From Bacteroidales bacterium (lineage in GTDB: Bacteria > Bacteroidota > Bacteroidia > Bacteroidales > F082): a DNA stretch of 64,000 bases. Of this stretch, positions 45,865 to 54,139 are shown in pieces; position 1 is the first letter of the stretch; every line of letters begins with the position of its first letter. The notes under the pieces were generated by a model that had not been told where the DNA came from, ran no database searches, and saw nothing but the letters and a program-made list of their open reading frames with translations. The position numbers and the translations under genes were made by a program. The stretch spans positions 372,001-436,000 of the forward strand of contig JANJUV010000002.1 of NCBI GenBank assembly GCA_024710405.1. The letters run 5' to 3'.

Positions 45865-46467
45865 TTAACGCCTGGTTTTTTTTGCAATAGCTTCTTCAAG
45901 TTCGGCTTTAAGCGAAGCAGCTTTTTCACCGGCAGCTTTAACTTTATCAACTGCTGTGAGGTAATCACCATTGTTGATCAGGGTTGAAACTTCAGCTAAT
46001 GAGGCTTCTACGAGTGCCAGGTCATTTTGAATGGCTTCAAGAGCTTCTTTACCTTCTTTTCCTTTAGGAGCTTTGGTAATGAGTTCTTTTACTTCAGCAA
46101 CCAAGGTGGTAGCTTCAGCAAGACTCTGCTGGGCTTGGTTCTTAACTTCTTCCTTGCGAACTGCTGCGTTTTCTTTAACAGTATTGGAGAGAGTTACGAC
46201 ATTGGTAAGCATAACGTTTGCTTTTTTGTAGCTTCTGAGCAAGGCAAACTTTGAATTCTGTGTTTCGATTTCGGTCATGGCAACATTCAGTGAATCCTGA
46301 AGAGCTCTGTATTCAGCGGGCACATAACGATCGGCTTCAGTGGCCTTTGTTGCTTCAACGGCTGCTTTTGCATTTGCGATTTCGGCTTCAGGAAGTTTGG
46401 CACAGCTGCTGAACATAACTACCATGGCAAACATGGCTGCGAGGGACATGAACAGATTTTTTTTCAT
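45865..46467 (-). CDS. Coiled-coil lipoprotein (DUF4398-like), possible peptidoglycan-linked
   Basis: The protein of 200 residues has a clear lipoprotein signal (MVVMFSSC, C22). The rest is almost wholly helical, rich in Ala/Glu/Lys. Its N-terminal repeat region includes RYVPAEYRALQDSLNVAM, like DUF4398 proteins. It ends in a basic tail (AIAKKTRR), which recalls the basic C-terminus of Braun's lipoprotein, though the final residue is Arg, not Lys. Two L,D-transpeptidase genes follow after 154 bases. Anchoring the outer membrane to the wall is a reasonable hypothesis, but only an inference. Confidence 0.65.
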   Translation of the reverse strand: MKKNLFMSLAAMFAMVVMFSSCAKLPEAEIANAKAAVEATKATEADRYVPAEYRALQDSLNVAMTEIETQNSKFALLRSYKKANVMLTNVVTLSNTVKENAAVRKEEVKNQAQQSLAEATTLVAEVKELITKAPKGKEGKEALEAIQNDLALVEASLAEVSTLINNGDYLTAVDKVKAAGEKAASLKAELEEAIAKKTRR

Positions 46468-46528
46468 TTTCTTAATGGATTTAGTTTTACGTTAAATTTA
46501 ATTGCAATTTTTTTGCTACGCGCCATAT

Positions 46529-46544
46529 ATCAATTGTTGTGCCA
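46529..46544 (-). promoter_or_regulatory. Sigma-54-like promoter upstream of coiled-coil lipoprotein
   Basis: The minus strand reads TGGCACAACAATTGAT. The -24 element TGGCAC is exact; the -12 element is TTGAT where consensus has TTGCW, one mismatch in a normally invariant position. The 5-base spacing is exact. A transcript would start about 50 bases before the lipoprotein ATG. The gene just upstream encodes an NtrC-family regulator. Confidence 0.45.
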
Positions 46545-46629
46545 AACTTTTAGATGATTTATACATATTTGATATTGAATGTTTTGCAAAAAGCAAACCT
46601 GTGTTTCATTACTGCAAAACAATCAATGA

Positions 46630-46646
46630 TGTATGATTTTCATACA
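46630..46646. promoter_or_regulatory. Perfect 7-3-7 dyad, candidate enhancer site
   Basis: TGTATGA-TTT-TCATACA is a perfect inverted repeat. It lies 85 bases upstream of the sigma-54-like -24 element and 48 bases past the stop of the NtrC-family regulator. That is the usual distance for a bacterial enhancer bound by such regulators. Confidence 0.5.
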
Positions 46647-46693
46647 CCCATGCTCATTTTTCAGTCATTGGTAATAACCAACAGGCAGCATTA

Positions 46694-48118
46694 TCAAATT
46701 CTTAAAGTAGGGTTCTCCGGTTGGATTTTGTATTTTTCGATCCGTTCATGAAGCATAGCTCTTGATATTCCAAGCATTCTGGCTGCTTTGACCTGATTGC
46801 CCTGAGTAAATCTGAGGCAGGCAGTGATTAGTTCATATTCAGCCTGACTGACTACATGATCGTAAAGCTTTCCTTCCATCTTGCCAAAATCATAGGGAAT
46901 GCTTCTGATGTATGTGCCAGACTGAATACCTGTTTGTGGCGGGAGAGACTGAACCATCTCTGAAGTCACGGCAGATGGCAAAATAACTGAACCTTTGCTG
47001 AGCAGGAGCGCACGCTTCAGCAGGTTTTCCAACTCTCTCACATTGCCGGGCCAATCGTATCCGGTTAAGGCATCCATGGTCTCTCTGGGAACACTCACAA
47101 GGGGTTTGTTCAAATGACGGCACTGGCGCGCCAGAAAATATTCAGTAAGTAAGGGGATGTCTTCACGTCTGATGCGTAAGGGAGGAAGACTCATGCTGAT
47201 CACTTTGAGCCTGTAATAAAGATCTTCTCTGAAAGCTCCTGATTGAATTGCGTTCTCCAGGTTTTTGTTGGTTGCGGATATCAGTCGCACATCAACTTTG
47301 ATTGTCTTATTGCTTCCAATACGCTCAAAAGTACCTTCCTGTATCACGCGCAATAATTTTGCCTGAAGGGGAAGGCTCATGTCGGCTACTTCATCCAAAA
47401 ACATTGTGCCTTGATTTGCTGCTTCAAACTTGCCTTGTCTGGACTGGACTGCATTGGTAAACGACCCTTTTTCGTAACCAAAAAGTTCGCTCTCGAGCAA
47501 AGTATCGGGCAATGCGGCACAATTAACAGCAATAAATGGCTTGTCGGATCTGTCACTGTAACGATATATGGCTCTGGCTATCAGCTCTTTTCCTGTTCCA
47601 CTTTCGCCATTTATTAACACACTTACATCACTGGCAGCTACTCTGCCAATCATTTTAAACACTTCTTTTATTGCAGGACTTTTACCAATAATTTGAACGT
47701 GGCTAGTTTCCTCAGAGGGTTTGATGTCAACAAAATCATGATCGTCCTTGAGTTTCTTTACCGCAAGCGCCTCATTTACTACATTTTTAAGTCGCTCAAC
47801 ATCAAATGGTTTTTCAAGATACTCGAAAGCACCATGTTTCATGGCAGAGATAACCCTTTCGGATGTTCCGAAAGCAGTGATGATCACAACAGGAATATCA
47901 GGCTGAAGTTGCCTTATACGTTGAATGGCTTCAAGACCGCTCATCCCGGGCATTTCAATATCCATAAGCACCAGATCGGGCCTTTGACGGTCAACAACCG
48001 AAATTGCATCTAACCCATTGACTGCTTCAATGATTTCATATCCTGCGGATTGATAAAACTTACGAAAAGAATATCTTACGTTTTCTTCATCATCAACAAT
48101 AAGGATTTTCTTCGTCAT
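46694..48118 (-). CDS. NtrC-family sigma-54-dependent response regulator
   Basis: The 474-residue protein has a receiver domain (D10, phosphoacceptor D53, K103), an AAA+ domain with Walker A GESGTGKE at 171-178 and Walker B GTMFLDEV at 237-244, and a C-terminal Fis-type helix-turn-helix (QGNQVKAARMLGISRAMLHE). The sigma-54 contact loop, normally GAFTGA, reads GSFTNA (218-223). The start at 48118 is chosen because it gives the usual receiver N-terminus MTKKILIVDDEE. It overlaps the histidine kinase gene by 4 bases, so the two form a translationally coupled pair. Confidence 0.9.
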   Translation of the reverse strand: MTKKILIVDDEENVRYSFRKFYQSAGYEIIEAVNGLDAISVVDRQRPDLVLMDIEMPGMSGLEAIQRIRQLQPDIPVVIITAFGTSERVISAMKHGAFEYLEKPFDVERLKNVVNEALAVKKLKDDHDFVDIKPSEETSHVQIIGKSPAIKEVFKMIGRVAASDVSVLINGESGTGKELIARAIYRYSDRSDKPFIAVNCAALPDTLLESELFGYEKGSFTNAVQSRQGKFEAANQGTMFLDEVADMSLPLQAKLLRVIQEGTFERIGSNKTIKVDVRLISATNKNLENAIQSGAFREDLYYRLKVISMSLPPLRIRREDIPLLTEYFLARQCRHLNKPLVSVPRETMDALTGYDWPGNVRELENLLKRALLLSKGSVILPSAVTSEMVQSLPPQTGIQSGTYIRSIPYDFGKMEGKLYDHVVSQAEYELITACLRFTQGNQVKAARMLGISRAMLHERIEKYKIQPENPTLRI

Positions 48119-49608
48119 AATGGATTTTTTAGCGGCAAATGAATGATAAAAGTAGATCCTCCTTCCGGGTTGTTTCGTGCACTTATCCAACCGAAATGCA
48201 ATTCGGCGATTCTTTGCGATATCGACAGGCCAAGCCCCAGACCCTGTTCCTTACCTTTCACAAAAGGATCAAAAAGTGATTCAAGAATTTCAGGTGGTAT
48301 TCCACTACCTGTATCACTAACAGTTATCTCAAGTATATCGCCTTTCTTTTTGTCTTGAGCCAAGATGCTGTTAATGGTCAGATTTCCTTCGTTGGGCATG
48401 GCATCCAGTGCATTCAGAACCAGATTCATAATGATCTGTCGTATCATGTCGGGGTCGATCTCCAGATAAAACTCGCCGGCATGATACTGTTCTGTAAGCC
48501 GGATATTGTTCTGCCGGATACGCGGCATCATCAGCTGGAGTGTTTCACTGATAATTTCAATGATATTGGTTATGCGTCGGTTGGGTTTAGCCGGACGGGC
48601 GTATTTCAGAAAATTCTGCAGGAAGCCTTCAACCCTGCTAATCTCGTTTATGATAATCTTTAAATCAGATTGCGTTTCCTTACTGATTGTTGAATCTTCC
48701 TTCATGGAATAGATCAGCATCTTAATGGCTGTAAGCGGATTTCTTATCTCATGGGCAATGGCCGGGGCAATTTTACCCACCGATGCCAGTTTACTGGCGT
48801 GTTCGAGCAGCGTTCTGTTTTTGCGGAGGTCTTCGTTCGCCTTATTGATTCTAGTTATTAGTCTGTTGATGTGAAAATCAAGCTCTTCCAACTCCTTGCC
48901 TGAATTCATGCGGATGTGCTCAACTACTTCTCCACCTGCGGCATCTCTAACTTTAAGCACCAATTTGTAGATCGGTTTTAATATGAGTCTTGCAATCATC
49001 CAACCCAGCATCAGTCCCATCAAAATCCCTCCTGTTCCCATAACAAACAGGGCTTTGCGTATTATAACATCGTTTTGCTGAATGGTTTTCTCGTAGTTGG
49101 ACTGAGCCAATTCGTTTGAGATGATAAACAAATCGGTTTTCTCTTCAATAGTATTGATCAGGTCCTGACTGGCATGAACAATCAGTTTGTTGGGCTGAGA
49201 AATACGTCCCTGACGGTGCAGTTCGAGCGCATTGGTAAGGGTTTGCTGATAATTTGAAAAGAGTGCCTGAATCTGCTGCAGGTGGTTGTTCTCCTCTGCT
49301 GTGTTAACCGAACTTCTGGTTTGTTCGAGCAGCATAACAAATTCTTTCTGTTCCTCCTGAAGAATCGCAATGCGCTCAGGACTTTTATCAAACAAGTATG
49401 TTAGAGATGCTGCCCTTACGCGATATAAAGTTAGCTTTAGCTCACGGGCGGTGCGCGCGCTGGCAATGCTTTCCTTGATAAGTACATTTGTTTCATCCTG
49501 CAGGCGGTAGATATATGAAATTACCAAATATCCGCCGGCAAGCATCATGGCAATTGTTACCAGAGCACCGACAATCAGTTGATAGGTAATGTGGATTCGA
49601 AATCGCAA
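48115..49608 (-). CDS. Two-component sensor histidine kinase
   Basis: The protein of 497 residues has two membrane helices (about 9-33 and 184-208) flanking a periplasmic helical bundle of about 150 residues, like chemoreceptor-type four-helix sensors. A HAMP-like linker, the H-box HEIRNPLTAIKM and a HATPase domain with NLVLNALDAMPNEG, DTGSGIPPEI and GLGLGLSISQRIAELH follow. It is the partner of the downstream NtrC-type regulator. The signal is unknown; the local genes suggest an envelope cue. Confidence 0.92.
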   Translation of the reverse strand: MRFRIHITYQLIVGALVTIAMMLAGGYLVISYIYRLQDETNVLIKESIASARTARELKLTLYRVRAASLTYLFDKSPERIAILQEEQKEFVMLLEQTRSSVNTAEENNHLQQIQALFSNYQQTLTNALELHRQGRISQPNKLIVHASQDLINTIEEKTDLFIISNELAQSNYEKTIQQNDVIIRKALFVMGTGGILMGLMLGWMIARLILKPIYKLVLKVRDAAGGEVVEHIRMNSGKELEELDFHINRLITRINKANEDLRKNRTLLEHASKLASVGKIAPAIAHEIRNPLTAIKMLIYSMKEDSTISKETQSDLKIIINEISRVEGFLQNFLKYARPAKPNRRITNIIEIISETLQLMMPRIRQNNIRLTEQYHAGEFYLEIDPDMIRQIIMNLVLNALDAMPNEGNLTINSILAQDKKKGDILEITVSDTGSGIPPEILESLFDPFVKGKEQGLGLGLSISQRIAELHFGWISARNNPEGGSTFIIHLPLKNPL

Positions 49609-49677
49609 CTCAATAGGATTTTGTGGTTTATTAAACGTAAAAAAGATAATCGTGTTTCATTCATCCTGCTGCATAAA

Positions 49678-50667
49678 TCAAAAAACCTTCTCTTCCATGC
49701 TTCTTGCATATCCCTGACCAACAAACCATGTTTCATCAAATATTCTCCTCACAGCTTCGTGATATTCCCCAGTTTTTTTGACTTTTCTGATTAATCTCCA
49801 CACCACCACCGGATCATCGAACGACCACCTGAGGTATGACCAAAGTTCTTTCATTCTGCCCAGTGCAGTTGCCTCATGTGACCCCGAACTCAGCCGGGAA
49901 TGCAGCAATTCCGTTAAAAACGTCTTCAGTTTCTCGCTTCGGTCGCAATTAGTATTGATACCAATGAGGTCAGTTGCCAGAAAAGGATCAGATAAAACAC
50001 CCCTTCCAAGCATAAAAACTGAAATTTCGGGCAATTCGGATGTGCAATTTTCAAAGGACTCATGGTCAAATATATCACCATTATAAATCAGGGGATGTCG
50101 GATCAACTGAACAGATGCTTTCATTTTCTTCAGATTCACTGTTCCTTTATACATCTGAATACCGGTTCGGGCATGCACAATCAACTCCGAAAGAGGATAT
50201 CGGTTAAAAACCGGAACAAGCTCATCAAATTCGGCATCTGATGACAAACCTAGCCTGCATTTGATACTAAGATTAATGTCGCATTTCGAAAAATAGTCAT
50301 TAAGTATCTGATCAATTTCATCAGGGAATGGCAACAGACCTGAACCCCTTCTTTTCGAAGCAACCCGTGGAAAAGGACATCCAAGATTCCAGTTAACTTC
50401 ATGAAAGCCCATTTCATAACATTGACCGGCAAATCTGACCATTTCACCTGCATTTCTGCTGAGAAGCTGTGGCACTGTCACAGATCTATCGTTCAATCCC
50501 GGATCAAGTTCAGGTTTGCGTAAACTTTTGCTATGATTTGTGTCAATTCCGGTAAAGAATGGGGTAAACATTTTGACAACACCACCGAAATATGCAGCAA
50601 ACAAACGCCTATAATGCATATCGGTGATGCCCTGAAACGGGCCTAAATAAAAAACTGGCTCCTGCAA
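49678..50667 (-). CDS. tRNA-dihydrouridine synthase family protein
   Basis: Dus enzymes reduce uridines in tRNA D-loops using FMN. The protein of 329 residues starts with LGPFQGITDMHYRRLF, has the catalytic cysteine in NWNLGCPFPRVASKRRGSG, SIKCRLGL, LIVHARTG and the FMN phosphate-binding segment FMLGRGVLSDP. Which uridine it modifies cannot be told. It starts directly after the lnt2 stop codon with no gap. Confidence 0.9.
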   Translation of the reverse strand: MQEPVFYLGPFQGITDMHYRRLFAAYFGGVVKMFTPFFTGIDTNHSKSLRKPELDPGLNDRSVTVPQLLSRNAGEMVRFAGQCYEMGFHEVNWNLGCPFPRVASKRRGSGLLPFPDEIDQILNDYFSKCDINLSIKCRLGLSSDAEFDELVPVFNRYPLSELIVHARTGIQMYKGTVNLKKMKASVQLIRHPLIYNGDIFDHESFENCTSELPEISVFMLGRGVLSDPFLATDLIGINTNCDRSEKLKTFLTELLHSRLSSGSHEATALGRMKELWSYLRWSFDDPVVVWRLIRKVKKTGEYHEAVRRIFDETWFVGQGYARSMEEKVF

Positions 50668-52302
50668 TTATCCTGTCTGGTTAATGATTTTTTCTTTTTT
50701 CCGGCCAATCCAATAACGTACAAGAGCATACAGCAAAAAGATTACAGAAGCGAAAGTGGAAATACGTCCCAGATAATCGCCAAATCTGACATAAAAAGTC
50801 ATTTCGTCGTTAGTGATGAGTGTTTGCCTGATGACAGCAGGTTCCCAGTATGGGGTGGCCTGAAACACATCGCCGCGTTGGTCAATAAAAGCTGAGATTC
50901 CCGTGTTGGCCGAACGGGCAATACTCCGTCGGGTTTCGATGGCTCTGAGCACCGAAAAATAAAAATGCTGTCTGTGACCTGGCGTATTACCCCACCATCC
51001 ATCATTGGTGATTACAAAAATAAGGTTGGCGCCGTTACGGATGAAACCGGCAACAAATTCGCCATACACCGACTCATAACAAATTACAGGAGCCACTACA
51101 AATTGTCCGTTATGATGTCGGAACACTGCTCTTTCATCATCCGTCTTAAGTGTACCAACTGTTCCGCCAAGGTCAATGGCATAATTCTTCAGTGGCTTTA
51201 GAATTCTCCACGACGGCATCATCTCAACACCCGGGGTGAGTTTCGACTTGTGTGATTTCTGAATTACATCTGTTGAATCAATAAAAAATGCAGTGTTGTA
51301 GGCAAAATAATACTTGTCATAATCCCTGAAGCGTCTGGCGGCATGATCATCCTCCATTCCTTGGGGAACCATACTGAAGGTACTGGCACCAATAACTACT
51401 GATAGGTCCTGCCGGTCTTCAATAAATGATTTAAGTTGCCTTAAGCTGGGTGATTCATCGAGTCTGTCTTCCCAGATATTCTCCTGTATGGCCGATTCGG
51501 GACTGACAATAAAATCTGCCTTACGCTGCATCACACTCATGGCCAGACTCAGGTTTCGGTCAATAATTTCCGATGGTGGAAGCTCATACTGCTCGGTATA
51601 AGGATCAAAGTTTGGCTGCACAACGATAATCTCAGCCTGTTTGCCTCTTTCGCTAACTTTGCTGTAGATGTAACCTGAAATAAAAACGGGAAACAACCAC
51701 AACAAACTGATTAACAATAACCTGAAGGCGAAATATTTTCTTCGAAAGCCATTTTGAACAAGTGATTTAATCAGATGAAACACCATGATATTTGATAAAA
51801 GTATCCATACCGTTCCTCCGGCTGTTCCGGTGTATTCGTACCACTGAATCCAGGTATGCTTTGTTCCAAAAACATTACCCAGATTGAGCCAGGGCCAGCT
51901 CAGATCCCAGTCGAGATGAAAGTGTTCCCACGAAAGCCAGTAAAAAATCAATATCAGCCAGCCCTTTCGGTTATCATACAATGCTTTTTTAGACAGATGG
52001 AACAACCAGAATATGGTTGCCATAAATAGCGAATTAAGGCCAAGGGCTGCAATAGCACCAATGGCAGTTGAATTCCATATCCACCATGTAGTGAGTGCAT
52101 TCCAGATAAAAAAAGTTAAAAATGAGAGCCAAAACATTGAAATACGCTTGTTCTTGATGGCTTCACTACCCAAATAATCCTGAACAAAGAACAATGGAAC
52201 CCATGCTATAAAAATCAAAGGCACAAAACCATTTTCGGGCCAGGCTGCACTGAGTAACAGGCCTGAGAGAAGAGATAGTGCAAGCAGATGTAGTTTTTTC
52301 AT
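50668..52302 (-). CDS. lnt: Apolipoprotein N-acyltransferase (second copy)
   Basis: The protein of 544 residues has the same layout as the first Lnt: membrane helices in the first 230 residues, then the nitrilase-like domain with E in FIVSPESAIQEN, K in HKSKLTPGVE and C in ICYESVYGEF. All three catalytic residues are therefore kept. The start at 52302 is chosen because a -7 box (TACATTTG, minus strand, 52329-52322) lies 20 bases upstream and inside the longer reading. The two copies are clearly diverged, so this is not a recent duplication. Confidence 0.92.
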   Translation of the reverse strand: MKKLHLLALSLLSGLLLSAAWPENGFVPLIFIAWVPLFFVQDYLGSEAIKNKRISMFWLSFLTFFIWNALTTWWIWNSTAIGAIAALGLNSLFMATIFWLFHLSKKALYDNRKGWLILIFYWLSWEHFHLDWDLSWPWLNLGNVFGTKHTWIQWYEYTGTAGGTVWILLSNIMVFHLIKSLVQNGFRRKYFAFRLLLISLLWLFPVFISGYIYSKVSERGKQAEIIVVQPNFDPYTEQYELPPSEIIDRNLSLAMSVMQRKADFIVSPESAIQENIWEDRLDESPSLRQLKSFIEDRQDLSVVIGASTFSMVPQGMEDDHAARRFRDYDKYYFAYNTAFFIDSTDVIQKSHKSKLTPGVEMMPSWRILKPLKNYAIDLGGTVGTLKTDDERAVFRHHNGQFVVAPVICYESVYGEFVAGFIRNGANLIFVITNDGWWGNTPGHRQHFYFSVLRAIETRRSIARSANTGISAFIDQRGDVFQATPYWEPAVIRQTLITNDEMTFYVRFGDYLGRISTFASVIFLLYALVRYWIGRKKEKIINQTG

Positions 52303-52321
52303 TTCAAGCTGTTTTGCCGGA

Positions 52322-52329
52322 CAAATGTA
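52322..52329 (-). promoter_or_regulatory. Promoter -7 box for lnt2
   Basis: TACATTTG on the minus strand matches TAnnTTTG and lies 20 bases before the lnt2 ATG. No -33 TTG is seen at the usual spacing. Confidence 0.45.
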
Positions 52330-52530
52330 CGCGAAAATTATTCTTTCGGAATTCACAGAATATGCCTTCTACCTTACTTATTGCGTATTCAATGAGCACG
52401 GATGGTCAACAAAACATCATCAACACCATAAAATCTGCTGACATTATGGTTTTGTTAAGAAATAGATCCAGAATTTCCGGATGCGCCGTGTGTAATTAAT
52501 ATAGTCAGTTAATCTATTGATATTAAAAGA

Positions 52531-53724
52531 CTAATAAAGAAAATTGTCGTATGGATATTTAAGAGCGTGCATATCGCGTATCTGGTCGTACAGCAGTTGT
52601 CTGAATTCATGATAGTTCGTCTTTTCACGTGCCGAAATAAATATGGAGACAGATTCTGTACGTGCCATCCAGCTCTGCATGAGTTGTTCAAGTCTTGGCT
52701 GCGGTTCACCTACGTACAGTAACATTTCGTCCGACAATTCAGGTTCATGGCAGGCATCAATTTTGTTGAAAACCATAATGGTTTTTTTGTCCGCTGCACC
52801 TATCTCGGCGAGGGTTTGATTAACGGTTTGAATCTGATTTTCGAATTCAGGATGCGAAATATCCACAACATGGAGCAAAATGTCGGATTCGCGCACTTCG
52901 TCAAGTGTTGATTTAAATGACTCAATGAGGCCGTGTGGCAGTTTACGGATAAAACCGACAGTATCGGAAATCAGAAAAGGCAGGTTTTCGATGACGACTT
53001 TGCGAACAGTTGTATCGAGAGTTGCAAAAAGTTTGTTTTCGGCAAAAACATCTGATTTACTGATCAGGTTCATGATCGTTGATTTGCCCACATTGGTGTA
53101 GCCCACCAAAGCCACCCTGATTAGTTTTCCACGGTTTTTACGTTGTACAGACTGTTGCATGTCAATCTCCCTGAGTCTATCTTTTAAAAGCGCAATCTTG
53201 TCACGGATAATTCGCCTGTCTGTTTCAATCTCAGTTTCACCGGGGCCTCTCAATCCTATACCTCCCCTCTGCCGTTCGAGGTGTGTCCACATACGGGTAA
53301 GCCTAGGCAGAAGATATTGGTATTGTGCAAGTTCTACCTGTGTTTTGGCATGAGACGTTTGTGCTCTTTTAGCAAAAATATCGAGGATAAGATTGGTGCG
53401 ATCTACTACCCGGCATCCGAGTTCCTGTTCAATATTTCTGATCTGCGAACCTCCGAGTTCATCATCAAACACTGCCAGATCAATCTGTTCGGCTTTCACA
53501 AATGCAGCAATTTCTTCGAGTTTACCGCTTCCGACATAAGTTCTGGAATCAGGTGAAGGCAAGGCCTGAATAAACCTTCTTACAGTTATTCCCCCTGCTG
53601 TTTCGAGCAGAAACTCAAGCTCATCAAGATATTCATCGGTTTGGTCTTTGCTCTGGTTCTTCGTTACCAAGGCGATTAGAATACCCCGTTCCTGCCTGTT
53701 CATGTGCAGGTTGCTATTTTCCAT
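52531..53724 (-). CDS. hflX: Ribosome-associated GTPase HflX
   Basis: HflX splits stalled ribosomes under stress. The protein of 397 residues has the N-terminal HflX domain (YVGSGKLEEIAAFV, FDDELGGSQIRNIE), the glycine-rich QRGGIGLRGPGETEIE linker, and a G domain with VGYTNVGKST, DTVGFIRKLPH and FNKIDAC. The start at 53724 is chosen because it gives a usual length and overlaps the upstream gene by only 11 bases. Confidence 0.95.
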   Translation of the reverse strand: MENSNLHMNRQERGILIALVTKNQSKDQTDEYLDELEFLLETAGGITVRRFIQALPSPDSRTYVGSGKLEEIAAFVKAEQIDLAVFDDELGGSQIRNIEQELGCRVVDRTNLILDIFAKRAQTSHAKTQVELAQYQYLLPRLTRMWTHLERQRGGIGLRGPGETEIETDRRIIRDKIALLKDRLREIDMQQSVQRKNRGKLIRVALVGYTNVGKSTIMNLISKSDVFAENKLFATLDTTVRKVVIENLPFLISDTVGFIRKLPHGLIESFKSTLDEVRESDILLHVVDISHPEFENQIQTVNQTLAEIGAADKKTIMVFNKIDACHEPELSDEMLLYVGEPQPRLEQLMQSWMARTESVSIFISAREKTNYHEFRQLLYDQIRDMHALKYPYDNFLY

Positions 53725-54130
53725 CGTTGTGGTGACTTCTGCTGCGGTGTTTTTTATGACCTGACGAAATTTCGATCCGCATGTCACGGGTCATGAAATA
53801 AACTGCTACTGTTGCCGCAAGAAAGTGTCCGAAAAGGTCAGGAAGAGGTTCGGGGCCAACAGCTGTTACAAAAAGATTGTAGATGGATGCAAGAAAGATG
53901 ATGAAAAACCCATAAACCAGAAAGTCACTTCTTTTTATTACCAGTATCAGCAGGGTTGCTGCTGCCTGCACAATGATCAGAAACCACCTCAATGACCACG
54001 ACCAGAAGGTTTCTTCAAAACCGGGATCGTTTATATATGGAAACAGTACCGAAAAAATATAAAGTATGACGCCAAAACGCATCATTGTTGTAACAACTTT
54101 GTTCAGCCAGATTTTGTAACGTTCAGACAT
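53714..54130 (-). CDS. Four-helix membrane protein of unknown function
   Basis: The protein of 138 residues has four predicted membrane helices (about 15-32, 43-62, 69-88 and 99-112) and a basic, His/Arg/Lys-rich tail (GHKKHRSRSHHNDGK). It is not recognised. It lies between trpS and hflX, 9 bases after trpS and overlapping hflX by 11, so it shares their transcript. Confidence 0.6.
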   Translation of the reverse strand: MSERYKIWLNKVVTTMMRFGVILYIFSVLFPYINDPGFEETFWSWSLRWFLIIVQAAATLLILVIKRSDFLVYGFFIIFLASIYNLFVTAVGPEPLPDLFGHFLAATVAVYFMTRDMRIEISSGHKKHRSRSHHNDGK

Positions 54131-54139
54131 AGTACTTCT

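Noticed and set aside
46554-46751. 65-codon plus-strand frame in the regulator/lipoprotein gap
   Set aside because: It runs into the regulator gene in antisense, has no supporting motif, and would cover the dyad and start near the sigma-54-like site.
52278-52499. 73-codon plus-strand frame between lnt2 and hflX
   Set aside because: Starts inside lnt2 in antisense and resembles no known protein; no promoter or spacing supports it.
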